Position numbers and translations under genes: made by a program. Below the pieces are notes generated by a model. It did no database searches. It saw only the letters and a program-made list of their open reading frames with translations, and was not told the DNA's origin. Shown here piece by piece: positions 1-6,101 of a DNA stretch of 29,677 nucleotides. The stretch's first letter is position 1; every line of letters starts with the position of its first letter. The stretch is from the IMG/VR virus record IMGVR_UViG_3300037502_002311, positions 1 through 29,677 of that record, one strand, 5' to 3'. The stretch is from a virus.

Positions 1-2
1 TG

Positions 3-44
3 GCAGTGGCGGAGGGTATGACACCGGGCCTTGCCACATTGTAA
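3..44 (+). CDS. Possible C-terminal end of an upstream gene (partial)
   Basis: One frame is open from the window edge and stops at the TAA at 42-44, giving the tail AVAEGMTPGLATL. The composition is compatible with coding sequence, and the stop sits 12 bp before a strong promoter, as expected where one transcription unit ends and another begins. The piece is only 13 codons, so it could be chance. No function can be given. Confidence 0.2.
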   Translation, partial: AVAEGMTPGLATL

Positions 45-56
45 GACAGGGGGGGC

Positions 57-85
57 TTGAAACGTAACACGCCTTCCCCTATGAT
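57..85 (+). promoter_or_regulatory. Strong sigma70-type promoter ahead of the first gene
   Basis: A TTGAAA -35 box (57-62) and a TATGAT -10 box (80-85) are separated by exactly 17 bp. Each differs from the bacterial housekeeping consensus at one or two positions. Transcription would start near 91-93, about 45 bp upstream of the ATG at 136. It is the best promoter match I found in the window and suggests the first gene is read by unmodified host RNA polymerase, as expected for an early phage gene. Confidence 0.7.
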
Positions 86-93
86 CGTCACAT

Positions 94-113
94 GCTGCGG
101 CAGTCACCGCAGC
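94..113 (+). promoter_or_regulatory. Stem-loop at the predicted 5' end of the first transcript
   Basis: GCTGCGG (94-100) and CCGCAGC (107-113) form a perfect 7-bp stem with a 6-nt loop, starting within a few bases of the predicted transcription start. A stem at the extreme 5' end commonly protects mRNA from decay. The same dyad could instead be an operator for a dimeric repressor just downstream of the promoter. The sequence cannot separate these. Confidence 0.4.
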
Positions 114-135
114 CAAACCCCAGAGGATAGGAACC

Positions 136-753
136 ATGTTCGCAGACTTCCCCGCCGCCGATTGGACCCTTGCCCGTGGCATCATCGCATCGCAGGCCGT
201 GCGGGCCGGAATCGACCACGCCCGGGCAGACGACATGGCACAGACCGCCATGCTCGCAATCCTGAAGAGGACCAAACCCTACCGGGTTCCGGTCGAAGGC
301 CCAGCCCACGCGGCCCGCATCATGGCCCGCTTCGCCCAGCGGCAGGGCTGGCATACGCTGGACCATGCCGCCCGGGCATCACGCCAGAGGGCCAGCCGGG
401 GCCTACAGGCCGAGGCGGACGCCCACGTGGTCAACGTGGCACTGGGCCGCAGCACAACCCCCAGCCCCGCGGACATGGCGGACGACGCGGATCGTCTGGG
501 GGTGCCGGTGGATCGTATCCACGCCGCCCACGGGATCGGACCGGGGGCCCTTGCCGAGCCGGGACACACCCCCAGCGTCTACGGGAGCGGACCGGCCACG
601 CCCACGCCCGTGGCAGGGGCCCGCTTCGCACGGCTGGCGACCGATCCCAACATGGACGCCACGCTCGCGGCTCGCAGCGGCCCGGTATGGCGGGAGGGGG
701 CGGACCTGACCCACTACCGCGACCAACTGGCCGAGTACTACGCCGGTCGCTGA
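136..753 (+). CDS. Putative sigma-factor-like regulatory protein (sigma region 2 resemblance)
   Basis: This 205-aa protein starts at an ATG preceded by an AGGATAGGAA-type ribosome site and lies directly behind the strongest promoter. Residues about 25-86 (GIDHARADDMAQTAM... through ...HAARASRQRA) resemble sigma-70 region 2: an acidic alpha-helix with the pattern A-D-D-x-x-Q, then a stretch where ECF sigma factors have a conserved 'W-L-x-x-I-A-R-N' helix (here HAARIMARFAQRQGW), ending in a basic patch. I see no clear region 4 helix-turn-helix in the Pro/Gly-rich second half. If real, it could redirect host polymerase to phage promoters. It could instead be a different small helical DNA-binding protein. 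The coding call is firmer than the function. Confidence 0.5.
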   Translation: MFADFPAADWTLARGIIASQAVRAGIDHARADDMAQTAMLAILKRTKPYRVPVEGPAHAARIMARFAQRQGWHTLDHAARASRQRASRGLQAEADAHVVNVALGRSTTPSPADMADDADRLGVPVDRIHAAHGIGPGALAEPGHTPSVYGSGPATPTPVAGARFARLATDPNMDATLAARSGPVWREGADLTHYRDQLAEYYAGR

Positions 754-823
754 GCGTACCGGGTTGCGGGTGAGAGAGCGCCGCACAAGGCGACCCACCC
801 GCAGCCCGGCGGACGATGCAACC

Positions 824-844
824 GCACCGCACCCCCGGCGGTGC
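824..844. repeat. Perfect 7-bp inverted repeat
   Basis: GCACCGC (824-830) and GCGGTGC (838-844) pair perfectly around a 7-nt C-rich loop. It lies 22 bp after another long-stem dyad (766-802). There is no T-tract after either, so they do not look like ordinary intrinsic terminators. They may be RNA structures or protein-binding dyads. Confidence 0.4.
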
Positions 845-891
845 AGCCAGCCCGGCCCATGGCCGGACGAGGCCTGAGGGGACGACGCCGC

Positions 892-1131
892 ATGGCACGC
901 CCAGCGGCTCACCGTACACGCCGCGACCAGCGGCAGACCGCAGACGCCCGCCGCCGTGCCCATGAGCAGGCCGCACCGGGCGAGCCTACCGCGGGGGGTA
1001 GCCGTCGGAGGCGACGGACAGGCGACCCGCGGGCGACCCGTGCCCGCTCAGCACGGGACCCGTACACCACGCCCGCCACCAGGCGGACGCGACGACGACC
1101 GGCACCAGGCGGTGGACGGCACCTGGACTAG
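892..1131 (+). CDS. Weak candidate: Arg-rich basic protein
   Basis: An ATG frame of 79 codons encodes a very basic, Arg/Ala/Pro-rich protein (MARPAAHRTRRDQRQTADARRR...). The first third has a natural-looking composition. The rest (SRRRRRTGDPRATRARSARD) is typical of what GC-rich non-coding DNA yields when translated. A GAGGGG stretch lies 11 bp upstream of the ATG, which is long for a ribosome site. It resembles no family I recognise. It could be a small nucleic-acid-binding protein or simply a chance open frame. Confidence 0.25.
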   Translation: MARPAAHRTRRDQRQTADARRRAHEQAAPGEPTAGGSRRRRRTGDPRATRARSARDPYTTPATRRTRRRPAPGGGRHLD

Positions 1132-1179
1132 AACCGGCAGCGGGTGACCGCAGGCCGGACACTGGACTAGGGGAGGGCG

Positions 1180-1314
1180 ATGCACCGCATCCCGCCCGGG
1201 CCCGTGGCGACAGGCCTTGCCACGTACCAGCGGCCCGGCTTTCGGCGGTGCTTGACCGGCCGAACGGCTAACCCGTTGCGGCGTCACGGGTTGCGACGAT
1301 TGCCGAGGGGATGA
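1180..1314 (+). CDS. Weak candidate: 44-aa basic ORF with strong ribosome site
   Basis: A 44-codon frame (MHRIPPGPVATGLATYQRPG...) begins 2 nt after a GGGGAGGG stretch, an unusually good Shine-Dalgarno match although very close to the ATG. The product is short and Arg-rich with no recognisable motif. The AACCCGT/ACGGGTT stem-loop at 1270-1292 lies inside the frame, which argues that the RNA rather than the peptide may matter. Confidence 0.2.
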   Translation: MHRIPPGPVATGLATYQRPGFRRCLTGRTANPLRRHGLRRLPRG

Positions 1315-1516
1315 AGACCACCCCCGGAGGCCCCCCAAGACCTGAGTGGTTTATTGTCAATCCCCCTCCTGGACTTTTCAAAAACCCCTACTTTCCCGTG
1401 GTTTTCCTCCACGTGGTCGCCCGCCCGGAGTTTTCCAACCCTCTAGCGCCGCGTGGTTCTGGCGGCAAGAAAACCACGCCTGAGTTTGTTGCAAGACGCC
1501 GGGTGCATTGGTCTGT

Positions 1517-1834
1517 ATGGCCAACCCGCTGTCCTGTCTCTGGAACGTCGTCCAGGCCCTGTCCCGCTCTGGGAAGTGGCCCGCGGCCCGCAGGAAACAC
1601 CTGGCCGTCCAGCCGATCTGCCAATGCTGCGGCCGGGATGTAGATCTGGAAGTCCACCACATCCACCCGGTGCATGCCGGCGGTGACGAGCTGGCCCCAA
1701 CCAACCTGATTACGTTCTGCCGCGACTGTCACTTCGTCGTCGGTCATGCGTGCGACTGGCATTCCTGGCGGAACGACGTTCGTCATATCGCAATGATCCT
1801 TAGGGGGTCTGATGTGAGGCGCGTCGATGGCTGA
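1517..1834 (+). CDS. HNH endonuclease
   Basis: The 105-aa product carries a compact HNH nuclease fold. A CQCCGRD knuckle at residues about 36-42 is followed by EVHHIHP (about 46-52), where the paired histidines supply the metal-bound catalytic core. The second half has the LAPTNLITFCRDCH signature (about 60-73), with the Asn and the second Cys pair expected in zinc-stabilised HNH proteins. Such small HNH proteins in phages are either homing-type nucleases or nicking partners of the terminase during packaging. A TTG at 1508 is in frame, but the ATG at 1517 is preferred; neither has a strong ribosome site. The gene's last 8 bp overlap the next gene, implying coupled translation. It lies about 10 kb from the large terminase, so a packaging role is less obvious than where the two genes are adjacent. 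Confidence 0.85.
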   Translation: MANPLSCLWNVVQALSRSGKWPAARRKHLAVQPICQCCGRDVDLEVHHIHPVHAGGDELAPTNLITFCRDCHFVVGHACDWHSWRNDVRHIAMILRGSDVRRVDG

Positions 1835-2654
1835 TCTCAGCAAGCTGCGAAAGCTGATCTCCGAGACTGCGGATGCCGCCCGCGGGTCGATCAGGGCGTA
1901 CCACGGTAGCCCGTATGACTTTGACAGGTTTGACGCGTCCAAGATTGGCACTGGAGAGGGCGCGCAGGTTTACGGGCACGGCTTGTACTTTGCCGGGGCG
2001 GAGGATACGGCCGACACGTATCGCAAGTCGCTGTCTGCCCTCCGACGCACGCCGCATGAAGATGCGCTGGAGTTCTGGCGACGGCATACGGAAGAGGCGG
2101 GTGGAAACCGTGCTGTCGGGATCGGTAGGGCGCTGGACTGGGCGATTGAAAGCCGTGACGAGGCGGCCGGCATTCCGGAGGCGGAATCAAGATGGAACAA
2201 GATCATCAACCACCTGACTAATCTGGATGTAGAACAGCCGCTACCAAAGCGATCCGGCCACATGTATGAAGTAGAGCTGGGCGTGCCAGAAGAGGCGTTG
2301 CTTGACCTGGACACCCCGGTGGTTGACCAGCCCCGGGCGATCCAGGACATGCTGGGCAGCTACGGCCGGGCCCCGTCGCACTTCACGTTCGGCCAAGAGG
2401 GATGGCGTGGATCGAACGCCCTGTTCCGGGCAAAGGATAACCTTGGTGGATCCGCGGCAGACGCTTCCAGGGTCTTGCTGGAGCGTGGCATACCTGGAGT
2501 TCGCTACCTAGACCAGCATTCACGCGCCGCTGGCAAGGGGGCCACCCGCAACTACGTGATGTTCCCCGGCACCGAAGATCGCATCCAAATCCTCCGCAAG
2601 TTCGGCCTCCTACCGCCACTCATGGCCCCTGCCCTGATGCAGGACGACCAGTGA
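1827..2654 (+). CDS. ADP-ribosyltransferase-like protein (ART-PolyVal type)
   Basis: The 275-aa protein carries the AYHGSPYDFDRFD...IGTGEGAQ...GHGLYFA signature (residues about 24-56) typical of ART domains found in phage polyvalent proteins (Pfam ART-PolyVal). His26 and Tyr54 fit the H-Y pair that grips NAD in diphtheria-toxin/PARP-like transferases. The C-terminal GVRYLDQHS...TRNYVMFPGTEDRIQIL block matches the closing strands and holds the candidate third residue. In most phages this domain is one module of a very large internal protein; here it stands alone. It would transfer ADP-ribose from NAD to a host target such as RNA polymerase or a defence protein; the target is unknown. The start ATG at 1827 overlaps the HNH gene by 8 bp. 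Confidence 0.75.
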   Translation: MADLSKLRKLISETADAARGSIRAYHGSPYDFDRFDASKIGTGEGAQVYGHGLYFAGAEDTADTYRKSLSALRRTPHEDALEFWRRHTEEAGGNRAVGIGRALDWAIESRDEAAGIPEAESRWNKIINHLTNLDVEQPLPKRSGHMYEVELGVPEEALLDLDTPVVDQPRAIQDMLGSYGRAPSHFTFGQEGWRGSNALFRAKDNLGGSAADASRVLLERGIPGVRYLDQHSRAAGKGATRNYVMFPGTEDRIQILRKFGLLPPLMAPALMQDDQ

Positions 2655-2704
2655 TGGATGACCCCTACTACTTCCTCTTCTCAGACGACTGGATGGAGGA
2701 CTGA
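2654..2704 (+). CDS. Tiny acidic peptide ORF (16 aa) in a stop-start chain
   Basis: The frame MDDPYYFLFSDDWMED starts in an ATGA overlap with the ADP-ribosyltransferase stop and ends in an ATGA overlap with the next gene. The spacing is what a real translated cistron would show. The peptide is acidic and aromatic-rich. It may be a true micro-protein or only a leader whose translation delivers ribosomes to the next start. Confidence 0.35.
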   Translation: MDDPYYFLFSDDWMED

Positions 2705-2850
2705 TGGACGAGAACGGCGACAAGATCCGCAAGCTCAAGGGCCTGTGGGCAAACATCCACGCCAAGCGTGAGCGCGGCGAGAAGCCCGCCAAACCTGGGG
2801 ACAAGGGCTACCCAGACCAAAAGCAGTGGGAGAAGCTCAGTGGCAAGTGA
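2704..2850 (+). CDS. Small basic phage protein (48 aa)
   Basis: The frame MDENGDKIRKLKGLWANI... encodes a 48-aa, Lys-rich helical protein containing HAKRERGEKPAKPGDKGYPD, a sequence style I know from short conserved phage proteins that occur beside the next gene's family. It starts at an ATGA junction, and its last 11 bp overlap the following GTG start. No biochemical function is known to me. Co-occurrence with the next gene suggests the two act together or share a transcript for a virion-related job. Confidence 0.65.
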   Translation: MDENGDKIRKLKGLWANIHAKRERGEKPAKPGDKGYPDQKQWEKLSGK

Positions 2851-3106
2851 GGACAACATCCGCCGCCTCCGATCCCCGGCATGGACTCGCAAGGAAGGCC
2901 AGGACCCAGACGGCGGGCTCAATGCCAAAGGCCGTGCGGCCTACAACCGTGAGACGGGAGGGAATCTCAAGGCACCTCAGCCGGAAGGCGGGCCGCGCCG
3001 GGATTCGTTCTGTGCCAGGAGTGCCGGACAGATGAAGATGTGGCCAGAGGCTGCCAAAGACCCCAACAGTCGGCTACGGAAGGCCAGGCGAGCATGGAAC
3101 TGCTGA
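2840..3106 (+). CDS. DUF6321-like small phage protein
   Basis: The 88-aa protein contains the run GGLNAKGRAAYNRETGGNLK, then PRRDSFCAR, and ends in DPNSRLRKARRAWNC. I recognise this set as the widespread but uncharacterised phage family DUF6321. Two conserved cysteines, in SFCAR and the terminal WNC, are retained. The start is the GTG at 2840, with a GGGAGAAG ribosome site just upstream, inside the end of the previous gene. The family is found near structural genes of many marine and freshwater phages. Its compact basic character suggests nucleic-acid or virion association, but that is inference. Confidence 0.75.
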   Translation: MASEDNIRRLRSPAWTRKEGQDPDGGLNAKGRAAYNRETGGNLKAPQPEGGPRRDSFCARSAGQMKMWPEAAKDPNSRLRKARRAWNC

Positions 3107-3125
3107 CGATGCGAGGTACCCAGTG

Positions 3126-3521
3126 ATGGTATGCCGATGCTGCGGTGACCCACCGTGCCAAACGGACGGAGACTGTGAGCCTTACATTGGATGCTCAGAC
3201 CCCGGCTACGGCTCGCTGGTTGTCAACGGGCAGGCGTATTGCTGCCCGGAGGGGTATGCCTACATAGGTTTTAGCGGGGGCGACTGCCTGCGTGTCCCGG
3301 AGGGCACTCCGGGCGACGACGACCGGGTTCCCGCCGGCGACGGCGTGGAGGCCATCGTTCTGTGCTGCGACGGGATTTGCAAGAACACCGTCGAAGACAC
3401 CGGCGCATGCTACGAGAACCCGGGCACAGAGGAAGAGATTTGCACCGAGCAGTTGTACGACGATTGTCAAAGGGCAAACCAAAGCAATCAGTTCTCCTTG
3501 TGTGACGCATGCCCACCGTAA
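3126..3521 (+). CDS. Cysteine-rich protein of unknown function
   Basis: The 131-aa product has about 17 cysteines (roughly 13%), starting VCRCCGDPPC and including several CC pairs (YCCPEGY, LCCDGIC). It is strongly acidic with almost no Lys, and has no hydrophobic signal peptide or membrane segment. The spacing looks like a small disulfide-knotted or metal-binding module repeated two or three times (YCCPEGYAYIGFSGGDC; VLCCDGICKN). Such a composition is rare in phage proteins made in the reducing cytoplasm. It might be a virion surface or spike protein that oxidises after lysis, or a metal binder. The GTG at 3123 is an alternative start; GAGGT lies upstream. The end overlaps the next gene by 13 bp. 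Confidence 0.7.
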   Translation: MVCRCCGDPPCQTDGDCEPYIGCSDPGYGSLVVNGQAYCCPEGYAYIGFSGGDCLRVPEGTPGDDDRVPAGDGVEAIVLCCDGICKNTVEDTGACYENPGTEEEICTEQLYDDCQRANQSNQFSLCDACPP

Positions 3522-3937
3522 CGATTCGCCTGGCCTCCCTGCAGAACTGGGCCCACATGAGGCCTCCCGGTTACGTGGAGGATGTGATCTCCAGGTCGCG
3601 GCTGCGCCCTGACGGGAAGCTGGAGCTGCCGATTGAGGAATACGAAGCCCTGCGGGCCAAGTATGACTCTCAGCCGCCTGGCGGTGCCGGCACAGAACTC
3701 AAGGCGATCCTGAACGGCATGGGGTTTAAGCGCCGCAAAGGCTGCAAGTGCGAGCGCCGCGCCAGGTTCATGGACCGCATGGGTGTTGAGTGGTGCCTGC
3801 AGAACATTGACACAATAGTTGGCTGGCTCCGGGAGGAGCATGGCCGGAAGAAGACCGTGATTCCATTCATGCGTCTTGCCGCAGAGCAGCTCGTCCGGCT
3901 TGCGATTCGCCGTGCGAGGAAAGAGGGCAATAGGTAA
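3509..3937 (+). CDS. Conserved CxC...C small phage protein
   Basis: The 142-aa protein has an N-terminal strand segment (MPTVTIRLASLQNW) and then GTELKAILNGMGF, KGCKCERRARFMDRMGVEWC and NIDTIVGWLREEHGRK (about residues 60-115). This order (Gly-Thr-x-Leu-Lys, CxC, a helix with 'M-D-x-x-G-x-x-W-C', then I-V-x-W-L) is a pattern I have seen in small proteins of phages and of some bacteria with phage genes. The three Cys may bind zinc. The function is not established. The ATG at 3509 lies within the end of the Cys-rich gene, so the two are probably translationally coupled. Confidence 0.7.
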   Translation: MPTVTIRLASLQNWAHMRPPGYVEDVISRSRLRPDGKLELPIEEYEALRAKYDSQPPGGAGTELKAILNGMGFKRRKGCKCERRARFMDRMGVEWCLQNIDTIVGWLREEHGRKKTVIPFMRLAAEQLVRLAIRRARKEGNR

Positions 3938-3949
3938 CGGAGGACCACC

Positions 3950-4291
3950 ATGGACGAAGACGAAGGCGTTTTGGCTCAGATCCGTCGCGAGCAGGCTGCT
4001 GTGGGGCAGCAGCGTGCCCAGGATTACTACCGCAGGCTCCGCGAGCGAGGAGACGCCATCGACTCCATGGGCGGCGTCCACCCAGCGGTGACGGCCCAGA
4101 TGGGCGCTCGGCAACACTTCGGCCAGCTCGGTGCCGCCGCGGGCCAGGTCAACAGCGCCATCGACGGCGAGATGCGGTCCCGTGCTAGCCAGGCCCGGGA
4201 AGCCCGCCGCCTGGAGCATGAGAAGGAGCTGATGCGGATGAAGAGCCAGTCGGACATCTACGGCGCGGCCATCCGTGCCCTGATGAGCTGA
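3950..4291 (+). CDS. Hypothetical helical protein (113 aa)
   Basis: A well-placed GGAGG ribosome site ends 6 bp before the ATG. The product is almost wholly helical, rich in Ala, Arg, Gln and Glu, with a likely coiled coil at the end (SRASQAREARRLEHEKELMRMKSQ, residues about 78-102). It has no Cys or recognisable motif. Its place just upstream of the capsid genes, and its composition, suit a small virion-internal or assembly protein, but this is only inference. Confidence 0.65.
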   Translation: MDEDEGVLAQIRREQAAVGQQRAQDYYRRLRERGDAIDSMGGVHPAVTAQMGARQHFGQLGAAAGQVNSAIDGEMRSRASQAREARRLEHEKELMRMKSQSDIYGAAIRALMS

Positions 4292-4293
4292 CG

Positions 4294-5025
4294 ATGGACT
4301 TCCGCTGGCGTGTCCCACTGCATCCGGACGATGCGGCGTACAACCGCAAGGTGTACGAAGACGCCCGCGCCGACGTTTCCGACATCGAATCCGCCCAGCG
4401 ATCCCTGGACCTGCACCGCCTGGCTCATGTCGCCGCTGGGGCCCGGCACGCCGAGAGGATGATGCGCCAGGGTCAATACCCCGGCTTGTCTGGTCGCGAA
4501 GTTGACCAGGAGATGGCGGCCCGGGATGGGGTACGATTCGCGGACCGCAGCGGTGCAGCCGGCCGCAGCATGCAGCTTGGGTATCTCGGAGGTCTTGCAC
4601 GGGCCGGCGAGTGGGCGTCGTCTGAGCCAGAGAGTCGCCACATCGGCATGCAGGCGATGCTCGTTCCTGAGCAGGCGTTGATGCACGCCATGGAAGCGCT
4701 TTCGTCCGACGGGGATGTTCCGCGACCCGCCAGCGAGACGGCGAGCAGGCTTGCCGCGGCGGTGCCTGCGGCGTTTTTCCCGGAGGTGGGGTATCCCATC
4801 CAGCCCGCGTATGACCGGCTGTACCGCGAGCTTGGCCCAATCAAGGGGGCCTTCGTTGACTACGCGGCCATGCCTGGCGTGGACGTCATAGGGCGGCCTG
4901 CCTTGCGCGGCGCGGAACGAATGCGCTACGGCGCTGGCGCACGCACTGATCTCATCGACCAGGCCGGCGATGTGATTCGCCGCCTTCGCAACTCGCCCCA
5001 GGTGCGAGTTGGGTACGCACGCTGA
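4294..5025 (+). CDS. Hypothetical protein (243 aa), possible virion protein
   Basis: The start ATG follows the previous stop by 2 bp, so the genes are probably coupled; the ribosome site is weak. The first 110 residues are helical and charged (DDAAYNRKVYEDARADVSDIESAQRS). The central part has MGMQAMLVPEQALMHAMEA-like hydrophobic helices, and the C-terminus is basic. I do not recognise a family. The rhythm of amphipathic helices resembles the disordered and helical proteins at the far right of the window. It is the last gene before the capsid module. Confidence 0.65.
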   Translation: MDFRWRVPLHPDDAAYNRKVYEDARADVSDIESAQRSLDLHRLAHVAAGARHAERMMRQGQYPGLSGREVDQEMAARDGVRFADRSGAAGRSMQLGYLGGLARAGEWASSEPESRHIGMQAMLVPEQALMHAMEALSSDGDVPRPASETASRLAAAVPAAFFPEVGYPIQPAYDRLYRELGPIKGAFVDYAAMPGVDVIGRPALRGAERMRYGAGARTDLIDQAGDVIRRLRNSPQVRVGYAR

Positions 5026-5099
5026 AAAATCCGTTTGCGGATTGACGCACCGGGGCACTCTTTCCTCAGGCACCCCCTTTGCCGTCAGAGAGGAAAGTA
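5026..5099. promoter_or_regulatory. Leader region of the capsid module
   Basis: This 74-bp gap is one of the few between genes. It contains AATCCG/CGGATT (5028-5033 and 5038-5043), a perfect 6-bp stem with a TTTG loop and no T-tract after it. A TTGACG box (5042-5047) overlaps the second arm. No good -10 hexamer lies 16-18 bp downstream, so a classical promoter is not supported. A phage-modified promoter, or an RNA-processing hairpin feeding the capsid genes, remains possible. An AGAGGAAAG ribosome site serves the ATG at 5100. Confidence 0.35.
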
Positions 5100-6098
5100 A
5101 TGAGCGACGAAGACATCCAGTCCCAGGTAGCGGAAGCCCCTGAGTCTGATTCGTCCCCGCAGATCGTTGACAACTCGCCTGATACGCAAGCGTCTCCGCA
5201 GCCGCAGGGCAGCGTGTATGACGCGTTTAAGTCGCTGCCTGAGTTCCGCGGGCAGGACGACATCTCCATCGCCCGCAACCTGTACCAGACCTACCACGGT
5301 TTCGGTCAGGCCCAGCAGCAGCTCCGGCAGTACCAGGAGTATGCGTCGGAGTACGCTCGCAACGCCGACCAGTTCCGCAAGTGGCAGGCCGCTCAGCAGC
5401 AGGCCGCCGCTCCGCCGCAGCCGCAGAAGCCCAAGTGGTGGGATCCGCCGCAGGTCCGCGACGAGTGGAAGCAGTTCATCGTTCGCGACCCTGAGTCTGG
5501 CCGTGAGATCATCGCCCAGGATGCTCCGCTGGACGCCCAGTCTGCGATCAAGGCCTATCAGGCCTACACGGCGCAGTTCGCCAAGAAGTTCGTCACGGAT
5601 CCGGAAGGCACCCTCAAGCCTTTCGTTGAGGACCTGGTCCAGCAGAAGGCCCAGGAAATCGTCCAGCAGCAGCTTGGACAGTACACCACACAAAACTACG
5701 TACAGTCGCTGGAACAGCAGAATTCCGACTGGCTGTACAACCAGGACGGCAGCGTCTCCAACGAGGGGCGCGCCATCCAGCACTACATCGATCAAGCAGC
5801 TCGGTCAGGTATCGCTGATCCGCAGGCCCGGTGGGTATTCGCCACCAGCATGCTGGAGCGCGACCTGCTGAACATGCGGTATCAGCAGATGATGGCGCCG
5901 CCGCCGATGCAGGCTCCGATGGAGCCGCCGGCCCCCGCCCCGTCGCCTGTTGAGCAGTCGAACATGCAGTTTTTGCGGGAGCGTGCCACGCGTGCGCCCA
6001 GCAGGAGCGGTGGGGCGACGGAGCCAAGGGCTCCCAAGCCTAAGCGTTCGTTTGAGGACCAACTACGGGGCCAACTCGTTAAGGACGGAGTGATCTAA
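5100..6098 (+). CDS. Capsid scaffolding protein (putative)
   Basis: This 332-aa protein lies immediately before the major capsid gene, the usual place of a scaffold. It has an acidic, disordered N-terminus (SDEDIQSQVAEAPESDSSPQ) and a conserved-looking FRGQDDISIARNLYQTYHG segment. A long Gln/Ala-rich helical centre follows (about residues 75-240), then a Pro-rich linker (PPPMQAPMEPPAPAPSP) and a basic C-terminal helix (KPKRSFEDQLRGQLVKDGVI) of the type that binds coat protein. It would template procapsid assembly and leave before or during packaging. An in-frame TTG at 5079 is an unlikely start, because the ATG at 5100 has a good ribosome site. Confidence 0.7.
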   Translation: MSDEDIQSQVAEAPESDSSPQIVDNSPDTQASPQPQGSVYDAFKSLPEFRGQDDISIARNLYQTYHGFGQAQQQLRQYQEYASEYARNADQFRKWQAAQQQAAAPPQPQKPKWWDPPQVRDEWKQFIVRDPESGREIIAQDAPLDAQSAIKAYQAYTAQFAKKFVTDPEGTLKPFVEDLVQQKAQEIVQQQLGQYTTQNYVQSLEQQNSDWLYNQDGSVSNEGRAIQHYIDQAARSGIADPQARWVFATSMLERDLLNMRYQQMMAPPPMQAPMEPPAPAPSPVEQSNMQFLRERATRAPSRSGGATEPRAPKPKRSFEDQLRGQLVKDGVI

Positions 6099-6101
6099 AC
6101 C

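Larger units (their letters stand above)
754..1516. other. Long hairpin-rich intergenic region
   Basis: About 760 bp without a convincing gene, in a genome where neighbours usually overlap. It holds several perfect inverted repeats: GCGGGTG/CACCCGC (766-772 and 796-802), GCACCGC/GCGGTGC (824-830 and 838-844), AACCCGT/ACGGGTT (1270-1276 and 1286-1292) and GCGTGGTT/AACCACGC (1451-1458 and 1472-1479). The first part is extremely GC-rich. A distinctly AT-richer patch lies at about 1345-1410. Weak small-ORF candidates are listed separately. Structured RNA, a replication or packaging locus, or a degraded gene are all possible; nothing in it is diagnostic. Confidence 0.5.

Noticed and set aside
57-773. 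238-codon + strand frame overlapping the sigma-like gene
   Set aside because: Its start lies inside the promoter, and its Arg/Gly/Pro composition is that of an out-of-frame reading of the gene at 136-753.
766-802. Terminator after the sigma-like gene
   Set aside because: The GCGGGTG/CACCCGC dyad has a 23-nt loop and no T-tract, so it is kept only as a structural dyad.
27-1223. 11-bp direct repeat GGCCTTGCCAC at 27-37 and 1213-1223 flanking the first gene
   Set aside because: An 11-bp match between two GC-rich stretches of this size is within chance, and there are no other signs of an element between them.
1354-1382. TTGTCA-N17-TTCAAA promoter-like pair before the HNH gene
   Set aside because: The -10 matches the consensus at only three of six positions and the start codon is far away, so it is not listed as a promoter.
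754-1516. tRNA or CRISPR array in the large gap
   Set aside because: No T-loop-like GGTTCGA sequence, cloverleaf or regularly spaced repeats were found.
1311-1643. 110-codon + strand frame running into the HNH gene
   Set aside because: It overlaps the zinc-binding part of the HNH gene in another frame and has no coding-like composition; the AT-richer patch probably opened it by chance.
3488-4840. 450-codon open frame on the minus strand
   Set aside because: It lies opposite three well-supported + strand genes with good ribosome sites, and its translation is the Arg/Pro/Gly-rich kind produced by the complementary strand of GC-rich coding DNA.
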